Notes under the pieces: model-generated | What the model saw: the letters and a program-made list of their open reading frames with translations, nothing else | What the model was told of the DNA's origin: nothing | Database searches by the model: none | Assembly: GCF_014898815.1 (NCBI RefSeq) | Contig: NW_026515549.1 | Location: forward strand, 744,001 to 808,000 | Length of the DNA: 64,000 nt | Direction of reading: 5' to 3' | Source of the DNA: Panonychus citri | Taxonomy: Eukaryota > Arthropoda > Arachnida > Trombidiformes > Tetranychidae | Shown here: in pieces, positions 1 through 12,756 of the stretch | Layout of the letters: every line of letters begins with the position of its first letter | How positions within the stretch are numbered: the first letter of the stretch is position 1 | Translations under genes and position numbers: made by a program

Positions 1-634
1 CTCAATCAATTGAGTTTCCACATGATTCAATTGATTGTACTGAATTAGAGTTGATAAAACTTTAAATTCCCAATTAGTTCAGTCAATGTGATTTACTGAA
101 AAGAATTGGAAAAATTTTAGTAAACAATAAACACTAATTAACAAATACATTACAATGCAAAGGTATCGATAAATTTGTTGTGCAATTGGAAATTAATTGA
201 TTGGTGATGAACAATTTACAATGAAATTTAGTCCATAATTGAAATTGTGTAAAATTGTATTAAATTGTTAATTGTTTTCGTTGAAAAGTGAAACGGGTTA
301 ATGTTGAGCAATCTAATTTTTCCTTTCTTTTTCTCTTTCATGATCAACATGATGATGATTATTCTTTGCACTGAGTCTATTCACTGAATTGAAGGTTCTA
401 ATTAAAATGATTGAAACTATTGAATCAAGTGAGAGCGATACTAATAATCAATTTCATTAGAAATCATCACTTTCATTCATTGGAATCAACGATTCGATTG
501 AGAAAAGTTTTTCTTTCGTTCATTGTTTTCTTCAATTCAATTCGTTCTTTATGTTAATATTTCACAACAAAAGTTAATCCAAATCCATTTTTCTGCATCA
601 ACTTTAATCATTTCTCTCTAATGATTCACAAATC
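1..634. other. AT-rich noncoding stretch upstream of channel gene
   Basis: No ORF or RNA gene is recognised. The sequence is rich in TTAATTG/CAATTAA-type words, as is most noncoding DNA in the window. The promoter and 5' UTR of the channel gene starting at 635 are expected here, but no clear TATA box was picked out. Confidence 0.5.
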
Positions 635-2942
635 ATGTTAATCAATTCAAATGGTTATCTTATAATCTGCACGATAATAAACCTGATTAACTTAATCTCA
701 CCAGAGGAAATCATCTCTTCAGTTTCAGAGGATTGGTCATTCGATCAGTTGATCCCTAAGAATTACAAACGCATGAGACCCCCGAAAATCAATGGTAAGT
801 ATCGTAATCAAATTGTTCCACCACAACAGCAATTAAAACCTAATTGTGACAATCTATCAATTGAACATCAGGTGAACCCGCTAAAGTTAATCTCACATTG
901 GTGCTAAAGCAGCTGATCGCTGCCAATGAAGCCGAACAGGTAAACATTGAATATGATTTCATCAAGGTTGGTTAAAAATGAGTCCAATTGATTGTGATTT
1001 ACTCTCAATTAAATTATGCTTATTTTCACAGCTTAATTTTTGCTGCTCATCAACAATCGTAATGTTAATTACTCTGTTTACAATTAATGTCAACAATCAT
1101 TTGCATAATTGCATTTCAATTTTAAACTTTGCATTTTTCAGAAACTTTAATTCCCTTTTTTTTGTATATTGATCATTAATTCTTGTACTGTTTATTTTTT
1201 CCCTCTCATATTCATTTGATTAATATGATTAACTAATTGTGCCCCAATTGTGTCAGTCGATTACGATGGATTTATTTTTCTATCAACGTTGGATTGATCA
1301 ACGAATTAAACTTCCAAACGATTTTGATTCAATTACATTGGACTCATCATGGAAAAACAAATTGTGGATTCCGAATCTTCATTTTGTTAATTCACTTTCA
1401 AATACACCCGTTGATTTGATTACTAATCCTTTATTCATTGAACTATCAAACGGCAGCCATTTTTCAATGGCCACTCGAGTTATCGTCAAGTTAACATGTC
1501 ACATGGATCTATTTAATTTCCCTCAGGATACACAAATTTGCAATGTCGATTTAGCTTGTGGTAAGATTAAATTGTTTACTTGATTAGTTAAATTGTGTGT
1601 GATGATGTGTAACTAAAATTGATGATTAACCGTTAACAAGGTTTATGCAGAAATCGTTTTAATTGTTTTTAATCATCATCATTTCAGATGATTCAAGGAT
1701 ATTATTACAATTGCTGAGTAAATTAAATTTGATTCTAGTTAGCACGTCAATTGAAAGGGTCACCTAAATTCATCGTGTCCATGACTTGAAAACCTTTTCC
1801 GAAATCAAAGTTGATTAATACAAGACAATTAACTTTTCCATATTCTCATTACTCATTTGCTACATAATCAGCAAATTATCGTTACGATTAACACCCATTC
1901 TAAATCATCATTCGTTCTAGATTATTTTAATCAAGGTTAACTTGATGATTGATTGTAATTTTAGTACCGGAAATGGAATATGCAAAATATCAGAATTAAT
2001 TTGAATTGTTCGAGCTTTTGAATTCTATATACATCCCGCGCTTTCGTTTCGATCTCGATATTAATTATGGTCACTTTTTGAACTTTAGTTGATTGGTCCA
2101 ATCGAAGTGTCAACTTTTTCCTCAATAAATTTACCATGGACGACATGGATGATTTTCCAAAGTTCGAGATTACTGATCATTTCATTGAGAAATGTTCATT
2201 TTATCGAGGACCTGAATTCCCATGTTTACGAGTTCGACTTGAACTTTTCAGGCGAATCTCTTATTATATATTACGAATCTATGGGCCAAGTTTCCTCTTG
2301 ACCTTAACTTCGTTCGTTGGATTTTGGATTCCAGCGGTCGGATATCCTGCTAGGGTTCGTATTCTCTGATCAAACTAATAGAGCTCGAAATGACCTTTGC
2401 TTATGTCTCACAATTAAGGTCGCAATCAGTGTAACTCCACTTTTGGCCTTGGTCACTCAGCAAATGCAAATAAACGCGGAGATCAATGTATCTTACGTCG
2501 TCGCTCTTCACATTTGGATGATGATACAAATATTTTTCGTCTTCATGTCACTAATCGAATACGTTTTCGCGATTGTCTATGTCCACTTGGTGGAAGAAAA
2601 AAAGGAGGTAAGTAGATCAATAATCGATCGATTTCTTTTATCAACCAATATTCTAAGAGGTGACATAACTTAATTTCATCAAAGTTTTCTTCATCTGTCA
2701 ATCAGTACCTTCGATCAGCCACTTATCGTCTTCAATGTACTTCCGATTCGAATAAGATGAGCCACGCAATTAAACTTGTTCTCAATAAAGTCTATGGTAA
2801 CGTGGATTGGAATAAGAATCCATTGGATCGTAATAAAGTCGATTACGCGGCTCGAATCATCTTCCCATTTGCATACGTACTTTTCCTCATTGTCTATGGA
2901 TCAGTATTCGTGTTTCCTTGGATGTTTTCAAAGTATCTGTGA
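635..2942 (+). CDS. Cys-loop ligand-gated anion channel subunit, 7 exons
   Basis: Exons by eye: 635-794, 872-966, 1257-1560, 1688-1717, 2089-2354, 2419-2607, 2706-2942. All phases agree and give about 426 residues, normal for the family. There is an N-terminal signal peptide, then an extracellular domain with the signature Cys-loop (Cys166-x13-Cys180, containing FNFPQD). A second Cys pair lies just before M1 (EKC...FPCLRV), as in Gly/GluCl/HisCl-type receptors and unlike GABA/RDL subunits. The PAR motif at 283-285 directly before M2 is the anion-selectivity signature. M1, M2 and M3 are clear, the M3-M4 loop is short, and M4 ends at the C terminus. By family it is a plasma-membrane pentameric chloride channel subunit; the ligand cannot be read from the sequence. 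Exon 2 could instead end at 939 (CAG/GTAAAC), also phase 0. The 30-nt exon 4 is the least certain part. Confidence 0.85.
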
Positions 2943-5856
2943 TCATTTGTCTTCTTCTCTGTTCATAAACAATCGTCATCATCATTGTCATTCCAATGGA
3001 ACTCAACCAATAGCAACAATTCAATTCATGTTCCCCATGCAAGTTCACAGATTCATTACTTTCATTGTAAAATTTTTCTTTCTTATTCTCACGTTTAGTT
3101 AAACTCACCATCATTCTGATGATTCATTTAAAATCAGTGGACATTTAGACAATTATGTGTTTCCAATTGATTGAAATTCAGGTAATGCCAATAAAACGAT
3201 GAGACATTTAATCAATCACTAAATGTTAATTGTCTGTCGTTTATTTCATTGACAATTTCACAAGTCATCTTCAAAGTCGAGCAATTTAATGACAAAGAAA
3301 AGGGAGACCAATTGAAAATAGAATAACATTAAATTATGTTTAGTTGCTTTTTCGAATTTTAAATACAATTAGACCTTCAACTTTACAATTAACTGAATAG
3401 TCAATCAGAGATATTTATAATCAGATTAATCGGATAATCGAAATCAGAGAAGTGGAAAAAATGAACATTAAATCGAGGCTTAATTGCTACGAATCAGCTG
3501 AGTAAAGATTATGGATTATGAGTTAATGTGGAGAAGGAAAAAAAGTTGATATGAGTTCAATGACGTTTACATGATTAATTGTTAACAATTAGAAATCCCA
3601 ATTCGATTTTAATTAAAGAAATCTACTCTTCCTATCAAGTTTCATAATCATCTCCGGATATAAACACTGAATCGCATGATGATTAAGCAAAATTCTGGTT
3701 TATTCAAGTCATTGGCATTAACAACAATTTACTTATCAAAAAAACGAGTAAATTATTAAACTAGTTAATTGTCAATCAACAATCAACGAATAATTTAAAC
3801 GAGAAAAAGAGAGATGAAAGAAAAGATTATCCTTAATTGTGATCATTTACTTGATTTAAAGTTCAAGATGATCTCAAGATTAGCGATCAACTTGTTTATC
3901 TTTTCGTCTTGTTGGTGTTTCTTTCGGATAACAGATTAGATTAGCTTGTCACGATTAAAATGGATTAGTATTGTTCCTCTCTCGCTCTCTCTATGTTATT
4001 ATGTCCAAGGCCAAAGGTGAAGCAACAACCTGAGCCACTTTTAGGGAGGTTCCATTGGGTTTCCATGAACCATAAGGTGGCCAAAGATGAAGAGCAAGTG
4101 AAACGTAACAAACGTAATGTTATTTTCTGGTAACTTTGGATTTTCTGGTTTTCGTTTTTCCAAATTAAGTGAATTTCTTTTCTTTTCATCATTTGAGCAC
4201 CATAACTATTTCATTTAATTGAACTTCATTGGCCTTGATTAGATTAGAACATAATCTCTTTGTGAGAAAGTGGAAAGAGAAGAGAAAAGAGAAAAGCGAA
4301 CAATCCAAAATGGCGACGACCTTTGAAAATGTCGTCGACCTTTTTTTCTCTCTCCAATTCTCTGCAATCGGATAAACTTGATTTCGACCAAAAATCTGGT
4401 TATTTCTTTGGTTCAAATTCTAAAATGTTTCTCATTTAATTTCTCCTTCTTTTTTTCCTCTTCTCTTGATGAACAAAAAAAAATAAATTTCTTCTTGACG
4501 ATTTAATTAGTTGCTAGTTTTTCGTTGATTAACTGTGGCCAAAGTTAATTGTTTATTCAATTTGTAAGCTGAACATATAAAGGTAACAACGCGAGTAGAA
4601 GTTAATTGTTTAACTGAGGCAGAAACCGAATCACCAGAAAAGAGAGTCAAAGTAATTTTATATTTTGAACAAAGACTCAAATTCATTTGAACGTCATTAT
4701 ATTTACCTTTTTTGATAGAACAACAATCAAGTAGAAAACCTGATTTAGAGAAAGAGAAACAACATTTCCAAAGGTTTTCTCTTCTCTTTCGTCTCTCTTT
4801 CGACTTAAGCCCCGCTTTCCATTGAAAATCTCTTCTTCTTCTTCTCTCTTTCTTTCCAAGAGATGATTAGTCTCTCGGCTTCTCTTTCTCTTCTTTCTCT
4901 TTTTCTCTTTTCCCACCCCGATTTCTCTCTCTCTCTCTCTCTTACTTTTCTCTTCTCTCCTTATCTTCTCTCTCTCTCTTTCTCTCTTCTTCTTCTCTCG
5001 GTTACATTGCCCCTTAGTCACTGAGCCTCAGTAGTTATACAAGTGTAATTTTAGTTTCATTCGTGCGACCAATCACTTTACCCTTCTTTCTGCTTGTGTT
5101 TATATTTTTGCGACTCTTGCGATTTGATCTTCATAATCGCAATTCTTTTAATTCCAGCGAAATTTTCTTATTGCAAACTAATCACCAATCACGACATTTT
5201 CTTTCAATTGTTCTTGTGATTCATTTGCTTTTCTTTTCTAATTTTCTCTGTGTTGCTTTTTTTTTCCTATTCTCTCTCGTTCATCAAGCAACAAGTGTCC
5301 ATTTTTCTTTTGCTTATTTTCTCTTTTTTTTCTCTCTGATACCCTCATCTTTACATTCACCATTTTTCTTCCAATTACATTGATTGTCAATCTTCCAGTT
5401 TTCTTTAATTAATTCAAATTCTATGTGATTCAAACATCTGGTTTATTCTTGGATCAATTTTCAAGTTCGTCGTCAGTCTGCAATTGCTTAATGTAAAAGC
5501 GTAAAAAACTCGCCTTTTCGGATTCCCAATTTTCTTCGTCTTTGGCCTTTTTCCTTTTCCACCAATTGATTGACCCTTAAAGACGATAATTTATACATCT
5601 ACTAGATGTAAACTCATGTGTCCCGTTAAAATTAACTTTATTTTGTGCAACAACGTTGACCTTTTGAACTCTAATTTATGTTTATTTTTGTTACTGGTTT
5701 AGCTATTACATTACCATTTTCTCGTAATCTATTAGCACAATCTAATAGATACGCATAAGCTAATATACACAAACCACTATTGCTTTGTACACACTCACAC
5801 ACCTAGAAAAGGAATCCATTTATTTTGACAAGGTTGTGTTTAAACATAAACAAATA
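2943..5856. other. Intergenic region and probable 5' leader of first zinc-finger gene
   Basis: No convincing coding exon. From about 4740 to 5010 the plus strand is strongly pyrimidine-rich (CTCT/TTCT runs), and 5040-5400 is T/C-rich. The motif acaagtgtccatttttctttt near 5290 recurs upstream of the second zinc-finger gene (near 15,993), so the duplication includes leader sequence. Probable promoter and 5' UTR, perhaps with an intron; boundaries unknown. Confidence 0.45.
4925..4990. repeat. (CT)n-rich microsatellite tract
   Basis: Runs of CTCTCT broken by TTCT units, part of a longer pyrimidine-rich strand asymmetry from about 4740 to 5010. Confidence 0.8.
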
Positions 5857-7146
5857 ATGCCGACGATGACGAATAAAGGTTCGGACTTGGTTATGACGAC
5901 TATAAAAACCGGAGAGGATGACCAGTGTAGATCACTGGTCTGCGATCCAAATGGTATAATTGTCGCTGAAATGGTTTATCGTTGTATGGTTTGTTTTTAT
6001 ATATCTGATACAATGATTGAGGCTCGACAACATTATACATTGAAACACATGGACGATGACGACGAGAGGGACGCAGATAGACCTGGAGAATCATTTGTGG
6101 AAACAGAAGATGCCAACAATAACACGACAAGTGGATTAAATCATAATCACAATCACATTAACCAGTACAGTTTAAATGGTAAAAACAGTCGACACAATCA
6201 TCACAATTCATTGGTACCACAAGTTAACGGACCATATTACAAGAACTACTCGGGAGATGAAGGTTTGTCACCCGACGATGGAGATAATTATGATCCCTAT
6301 TCACCATTGGTAACTATGACCGAAGGTCTTGAAGCTACCAATGGAGAGAGTTCACCCAACGGTGTCGGAGGAAAGAGTGGTTATGTTAATTGTGCTGTAT
6401 GTGGTGTCACACGTTTCTATTCATGTGTCCAACGTCGATATGGTCAATTTACATGTGTTACATGTTATAGATATTTTAGAACATTTTTAGTTAACCCTAA
6501 AAAGTACTCTTGTCCATCTTTGGGTGAATGTCTTCTCAATGTAAGAACTCGATGTCGAGCTTGTTGGATTAAAGCCTGTATCGATGTTTTTTCTGTAGAC
6601 TTGCGGAGACAACATTTGATTGAAGAGTTTCGACCAATCCGAGCTAAACCAGGAACCAAAGGAACTGGAACCAATGGGACCCTAACAGCCGAAGCTTTAG
6701 CTGACCTCAACTTGGGATCAGCTTCTACTGGACCAACACCCGAAGGATCCGCTGGATCATCCAGTGGAGAGATACCAACAATGTCAATCACGTACAACGC
6801 CAGTGTTGATGGATCATTGGATCTTTCCACCTCCATTTTAAACAGAAATGGAAACAACATAATGAACAATAACAATAACACCCCCACCACGACCACAACT
6901 AATGGACACCGAGGTCGTAAACCAGAAAAACAAATCTCACCCAAAGTTAAACTAACTACCGGTAAAAAGGTTTGGTCCTGTGGTAAATGTGCAACTTGTA
7001 TGGCGGAAGATTGTGGTAAATGTATATACTGTTTGGATAGACCCAAATTTGGTGGGCCGTTCATAAAGAAACAGAGGTGCATTAAACGCCGGTGTTTAAA
7101 CAAAGTGAAGAATAAAATTGCCAATGGTAATGCTGTTACATGTTAA
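5857..7146 (+). CDS. C2H2 / nuclear-receptor-like / CXXC zinc-finger protein, copy 1
   Basis: An open frame begins at 5785, but ATG 5857 (MPTMT...) is chosen because the paralogue at 16493 starts with the same residues; the product is 429 aa. Visible modules are: a C2H2-like finger at about 43-63 (RCMVC...HYTLKH); an Asn/His-rich and acidic linker; a C4 finger resembling a nuclear-receptor DNA-binding domain at about 179-243 (RYGQFTCVTCYRYFR, then CRACWIKAC); a Ser/Thr/Gly/Asn-rich linker; and a CXXC finger at about 373-415 (CGKCATC..EDCGKCIYC..KFGG..KKQRC..RRC). CXXC fingers of the MBD1/KDM2/MLL type bind unmethylated CpG, so a nuclear chromatin or DNA-binding role is inferred. There is no ligand-binding, SET or JmjC domain. 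The CDS has no intron. Identity to the second copy is patchy (see findings). Confidence 0.85.
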   Translation: MPTMTNKGSDLVMTTIKTGEDDQCRSLVCDPNGIIVAEMVYRCMVCFYISDTMIEARQHYTLKHMDDDDERDADRPGESFVETEDANNNTTSGLNHNHNHINQYSLNGKNSRHNHHNSLVPQVNGPYYKNYSGDEGLSPDDGDNYDPYSPLVTMTEGLEATNGESSPNGVGGKSGYVNCAVCGVTRFYSCVQRRYGQFTCVTCYRYFRTFLVNPKKYSCPSLGECLLNVRTRCRACWIKACIDVFSVDLRRQHLIEEFRPIRAKPGTKGTGTNGTLTAEALADLNLGSASTGPTPEGSAGSSSGEIPTMSITYNASVDGSLDLSTSILNRNGNNIMNNNNNTPTTTTTNGHRGRKPEKQISPKVKLTTGKKVWSCGKCATCMAEDCGKCIYCLDRPKFGGPFIKKQRCIKRRCLNKVKNKIANGNAVTC

Positions 7147-7301
7147 TTGCTGAATCATATTAATTAACATCAATAAACTGTGATTCTTATCCATGGATTG
7201 TATTAGAAATACCATCTGAATATAAGCATGAACATATTGAAAATCAACTATAATCATAAGCACAAAACATAAAAATCAATTTGTAATTAAGTTCACCTAA
7301 A

Positions 7302-8777
7302 CTCGAGTCAATTGATGGATCGCGGCGGATTGAATGATCATCGCATGGAAATTGTCACAATAATATGAACCAATTAATTTAATATTACAAAAAAAACATA
7401 TAATAATCAAGATACATGTAATGTTCATGATCTCTCCGGATTTACTCAATTAACTTTATTTCCAATGGTTGATTAGAGTTACTCTTTTTTTATACATAAA
7501 TATTTAAACTAAACTATAAAAACACAATTGAAATGAGTAATTAACTCATGAAACAAAGACGACGAAGCAAAACCACCTTGAATCATCATCATCACAATTA
7601 AGAAGAAAAGAAATGCCTTAATTCCTGATTGGAGATCTCATACTAAACATTGTCACCATTTTCACTATTCAAACGAAAATTGAACTTTTTTCATCATTTC
7701 TTCATTTCTTCATTTCTTCATGTATGATATAAATTACATTTCATCACCAATTCGACCTTTTCTCATCATCATCATCATCATCATCATCATTATTATTATC
7801 CTCATCTTCATCAATTCTATTCTTTTTCCTTTTTTCCTCTCTCTCTCTCTCTCGCTCGCTCTCTCTTCCCTCTCTGCTCTTCTTCTCGACTTTATAATCA
7901 ACGCTTATTCCTGATCATCTGCCTCATCATTTGCCTAATCATCCTCATTATCTTCACTACCACGTTGCTACTGCAGCTTCGAGTATTACAACAGCAGAAA
8001 CAAAATATCGAGAGAAATATAATTTCCATCGCAATCGATTCATAATATCAACGAATCATAATCACAATGAGAGAAGGTAAAAGAAGGAGGTGGAAATTGA
8101 TGAAACCAATTGAACGCTTGGAACAAATGTAATCAAATGGAAAAAAGAAAACAAAGAAAAAATAAAAAGAAAAAGGAGAAAAATGAAAAACAAAGCAAAG
8201 CAAAGAAACAAAGTGAAAACATCGAAAGCAATAATTGGCCTTAAAAGTGTCCTTACGAAAATGAACGAAGAAAAGCAAAGAAACGAAAAAGAATTGCCTT
8301 AAATCACCTCAATTCGCCTTATTAATTTGTCGCAACAATGGAAAAGAAATGATGGTTTCAATTGGCAAGGAATTAACGAGAAAATGAATCGATTACATTT
8401 ACATTGTGTCTTGTCAATTGAATTAAAGCCCGTGAGAGTTTGGATATTTATTAATCTTGTGGATTAATCATCTGAACGTGTAAACCTTATTTTGATTATT
8501 TTTCTTACCTTTTTTAGTGTATTTAAGCAATAACTTGAATTAATTAATCTCTTGCTCTCCTCCTTTGGTGTTTGCTTTTTCTGGTCCAGTTTTTTATAAG
8601 CAAGAAACTAAAACAATTATGTAAATCAATTCTCTCTTTTTCTGTACTCCACATATTTCGGGATAATCCTCTTAGAAAACACTATCAAGTAAAATCACTA
8701 ATCCAATACACTTATAAAATATAAAAAAATTGCAATAAATTCAATTTAATCAACAAAATTGGACGTTTATCAACAAT
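7302..8777. repeat. Duplicated 3'-flank block, copy 1
   Basis: From ctcgagtcaattgatgg to ggacgtttatcaacaat this matches 17,859-19,337 almost base for base. Differences are mostly small indels in simple-sequence parts, such as the CAT and CT runs at 7760-7860. It is noncoding but more conserved than the coding linkers of the two genes. It could be a long 3' UTR, a regulatory region or a conversion tract. Confidence 0.9.
7762..7792. repeat. (CAT)n microsatellite
   Basis: Perfect run of TCA/CAT triplets, interrupted and shorter in the duplicate copy near 18,320-18,350. A useful length-variable marker. Confidence 0.85.
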
Positions 8778-10630
8778 TTGAGCCCAAAAAGTTGTCACAT
8801 TAATTCAAACTCTCAATTAAAATGAGTCTCTTCCAAATGGACTAATTAAAACTAATTATCTCTTCTCAATCAACAATTGAAGTTAATTGTGTCGAACGAG
8901 AATTAAGTTAATAGAAAGAATGAAAATTTGAAAAGAAATTAACTAATAACTTCCTGATCATTTTTCGTAAAGTGCAATGAGAAATTCAAAGTTAATGTTT
9001 TTCCATCAAAAATCAATAATCAAATTGTAGTTGATCGGCAATTAATCATAATCATGATCAACATCGTAATCATAACGATCATCAATCAAATTGATTAAAA
9101 CTACTAATCATACTGATTAAACAACAATCAACCACAAGCACCAGAAATAAATTGTTTCTTATTTTCAATATTTCTCCCAACAATTAACTAACCAACAATC
9201 TTGATGGTTCCTTATATATTTTTTCAATTATAATAATAGCAACTTGATAGTAGATTAATTGTCTTAATTAATCACAATTAAGTTGGAAGATGGAAATGGC
9301 AACGCGGTTTCGTTTGAAATTGATTGTTGTTGATTAATGTCAATTTTAATTTACAATTAAAACTTTTCCTTTCGTACTAATTGTTTACAAATTAATCCAA
9401 TAGATCTTATTGATTATGTTTTGTATTATTTATCAATCTAATTTACTATTTAATTGACCTCAATTGTTGCAATTGATTGTTATTATAATCATCACAACAA
9501 TTTATTTCCCGCTGATAGTTGATCTTAGTCAATGTTAATTGTGATCAAAGTGTAAGTGTTATTGATTATCATTAATAATCAAGAAGACTCTTAATCTTAA
9601 TCAATTTGCAAAAATTAATTCAAACTTAATCCGGTTTCTAAATCAAGTAACAATACAGAATAGATAATAATATTTAAATTTTAATTCATTCACTACACAA
9701 ACAACAATTAACATTACACAATCAGTTAATTCCTTTGTTGACTTAATCATTTATTATTATTATCAATTTAACTGCAACAATTACAATTAGAATAGTTGAT
9801 TAGGTAAATATTATTAATGTTTAACCAGGCCCGAAAATATAACATTTGAACAATTTTTAATTCACTTTCATCGGGTTTAATTGTTAATCAACTATTTAAC
9901 TTTCTACAACCAATTGAAACTTTTTTGGATCATTTGAAAAGTGATTCGTTGATTAAGACAATTGAGTTGATTGAATTTAAATCTAACATTAAATTAATCA
10001 ACTAATTCATTGATTATAATCTCATTTTAAACAATCAACCAGATCAGTTTTAATTGTGTAGTTTAAGTTGCTTTTTCATAGAGATTGATTGTTAAATCAT
10101 TAACTTTGACAATCATTACAATTAGAGATCAAAGTTTATTGAATTAATGTCAAATTGGTTAATCAGTTTGATCAGTTTCAATTTTCATCAACTTAATCAG
10201 ATTAAATTGCAACAATTTAAGGCTTGATCCAAGTGAGAATCAGAGAGTTGGTCAACTAATTGTAATTGTGATTGTGATTTGGATTAAAATTTTACTTTCG
10301 ATTCATTTTAATTAAAGTAATTTTCTTTAATTATCTTTCAATCTAAATCTGTTTCTCACAAAATTGTTTAACAATTAAATCATAATTAAAGTTAAGCCAA
10401 AATCTTATTGTGGAAGCAATTTGACAACAAAATAATTAATATTTCTCAATATCATTAACTTTAATCCAATTTGTTTGGATAGCTAACAATTGATTGATTG
10501 TTGCATCATTTTCATCGTGATAATGATCAGTAAATTAATCAAAATTATCAATGATAATGATTCAAATTGCACTAATTCGGATTCTAAAGTAAAGTCTCAA
10601 TCATTTTGATCACTTCATAAGGTAATCAAA

Positions 10631-11253
10631 TTATTTTAATCAATTGATTGTTGATCAAATAATTAATAGGCAAGTAAAAGGATAATAAAGATATTATTAA
10701 TATTAATACATCACAATTAAAATATGATGAAAGATGATTAGATGATTGAGATTAACTCAAGTCATTGGATTGAAATAAAAACAATTAATGAGAAAATCAG
10801 TTAATTGTATTGATTAAATTGACACTATTAAAATGTTAAATGCAACATTGATATTGACAATCAATGACAAGGTCACAATTTAAATTACCGATTAACTTTC
10901 TGTCTTAATCAGTTAATCAATAAGATTAGGAGTTAAATTTGATGATAATGATGAAAAATGATTAATCAATTGTAAACATTTTGACTGTCAAATGAAACTA
11001 ATCAACAACATCAATTGGTCAATCAATTGTAAGGATAAATAAATTGAATGATATTGTTGATTGTTACTTGATAATATCAATTGTTATGATAATCAATTTA
11101 AATTAATAAATTAAACATTAATATAAATCAATAATAATAAACAATTTGAATGAGCGGAAGTTTTTTCATCACAACAATAATAATAATCAACTCGCACTGG
11201 GATGTTGATTGTTATTAAATAATAGATTCACTGATTTTTAACTTTAATCATCA
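10631..11253. repeat. Duplicated distal flank block, copy 1
   Basis: Matches about 19,350-19,975, with the best identity from about 11,040 on (ttgaatgatattgttgattg and following). It shows the duplication extends beyond the 1.85 kb block found only in copy 1. Confidence 0.8.
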
Positions 11254-12756
11254 TCATCGTGTTTAAATTAAATTAATACAATTGAAGTGATAAGCTGTTA
11301 TTCAATTTGAACAAATCTAAGCATCGACGTGCCTCATTGAATTGGTCAGTTGATTGGTCAGTCCAAGAAGAAAGGAAACTTTATTTTTAAATGGAAACAA
11401 CCAAATATATGGTTAAGGCAATTGAAGGTGGTCATTGTGGTGGTGGAGGCGGAGGAAAATGTTGTGGTGATGGTCAAGAGGTGGAAGGAGTTGATTGTAG
11501 GTTCATTTAATCACGAAATTTATGTTTCATTGGATTGCACGATTAACTTAATTATGTCCGAACTACGAAGTAATAATAAGACGAACTTTTTTTTCTTCCT
11601 CTTCCTTATCTGTCCATCTTAACTAATTCTCACTTTCTTTTCTTACTCTTTGTTTTTTTTTCTTTCTATTTTCTACCTTTCTTTTCCTACCTGTTGAAAC
11701 TTTTCTTCATCATCATCATCATCACAAGTAACTCACTCGAATGATAGAAAGTCTCTCATCATCATCTTCATTATCATCTTGATCATTTGACGTTCTATTT
11801 CCATATTTTTCACTCAGAAACTCACGATCTATGGATAAACTGACCCTCCGGCAATACGATGTCCGAATTAACTGTTTTACTAATTGTTGTATAATATTTG
11901 CAACCTTAATTAGCATTACAATTAATATTAAACAATTTAACAGAAGGAAAAACACTTAAATAATAAATAGTAAATGATAATCAATTAATTTAAAAGTCAC
12001 TTGTTAGTTTTCACTTGCATTAATCTGGTCACCTAATTAATTACAATTGTACAATTTCAGTACACTTTTAGGTTAATCATTAGTGTCTAATTACAAGTAA
12101 AATTTATTGTTAATTAATCTGCTAATACAAGTGATAAACTCTAATGTATTTTAATTACATAATAATCGCTAGATTAATCAGTGATCTTAATACTGATACT
12201 ACTCTTAAATATGAATCCATCAGATCAAATAATTATGATTATTGGTTAATTAGTTAGCTGAGATGTTAATTATCTGATAGTTTTAATCATTTAAGTGCAA
12301 ACATTAATAATAATTAAAAAGAAACGGAAAAAGATGATTAAGAAAAAGTTTGATTAAAAATCGTGTCCTAATTAACGATTCATCAAAACAAAAGATTTTA
12401 AATCGTTGATTTTATAATCAGTTTGGATAGAAAGTGATTAGTTAAAAAAGGATGAAGATGGAGATGAAGATGAAGATGATGATGGTGATGGTGATGATGA
12501 ATGAAAGTGAAACTGAATGAAGATGATGAAGATATTGTGGCTTAATAACCAGTCTCAAAATAGGCCAGAGAGCGGGTGAAGATGAGGAGGTGGGAGGGGA
12601 AGTTTGGTGAGAAGATGGGCTTTAGAGTGAAAGTATCTTCTCTTTCTTTTTCTCTTACCTTCCTTTCTATTGCATAACTTTACCTGTTGGTCACTATGAT
12701 TCAGTAGTGGTCACTCTTGAATCGATTCTTATCTTCCAGTGAGAGAGAAGCCTTGA

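Noticed and set aside
4683..5021. 112-codon Lys/Arg/Glu-rich minus-strand frame
   Set aside because: Translation of a CT-repeat tract; low complexity and no start context.
5785..5856. Upstream in-frame ATG of zinc-finger copy 1
   Set aside because: The extra 24 residues have no counterpart in copy 2, which starts at the equivalent of 5857.
6465..7124. 219-codon minus-strand frame opposite zinc-finger copy 1
   Set aside because: Exact shadow of the CXXC/C4 coding region, with no conserved features of its own; it recurs only where the plus-strand gene is duplicated.
8048..8278. 76-codon Phe-rich minus-strand frame, also present at 18,609-18,833
   Set aside because: Present in both duplicates but frame and length change through indels in A-rich runs, so it is not maintained as protein.
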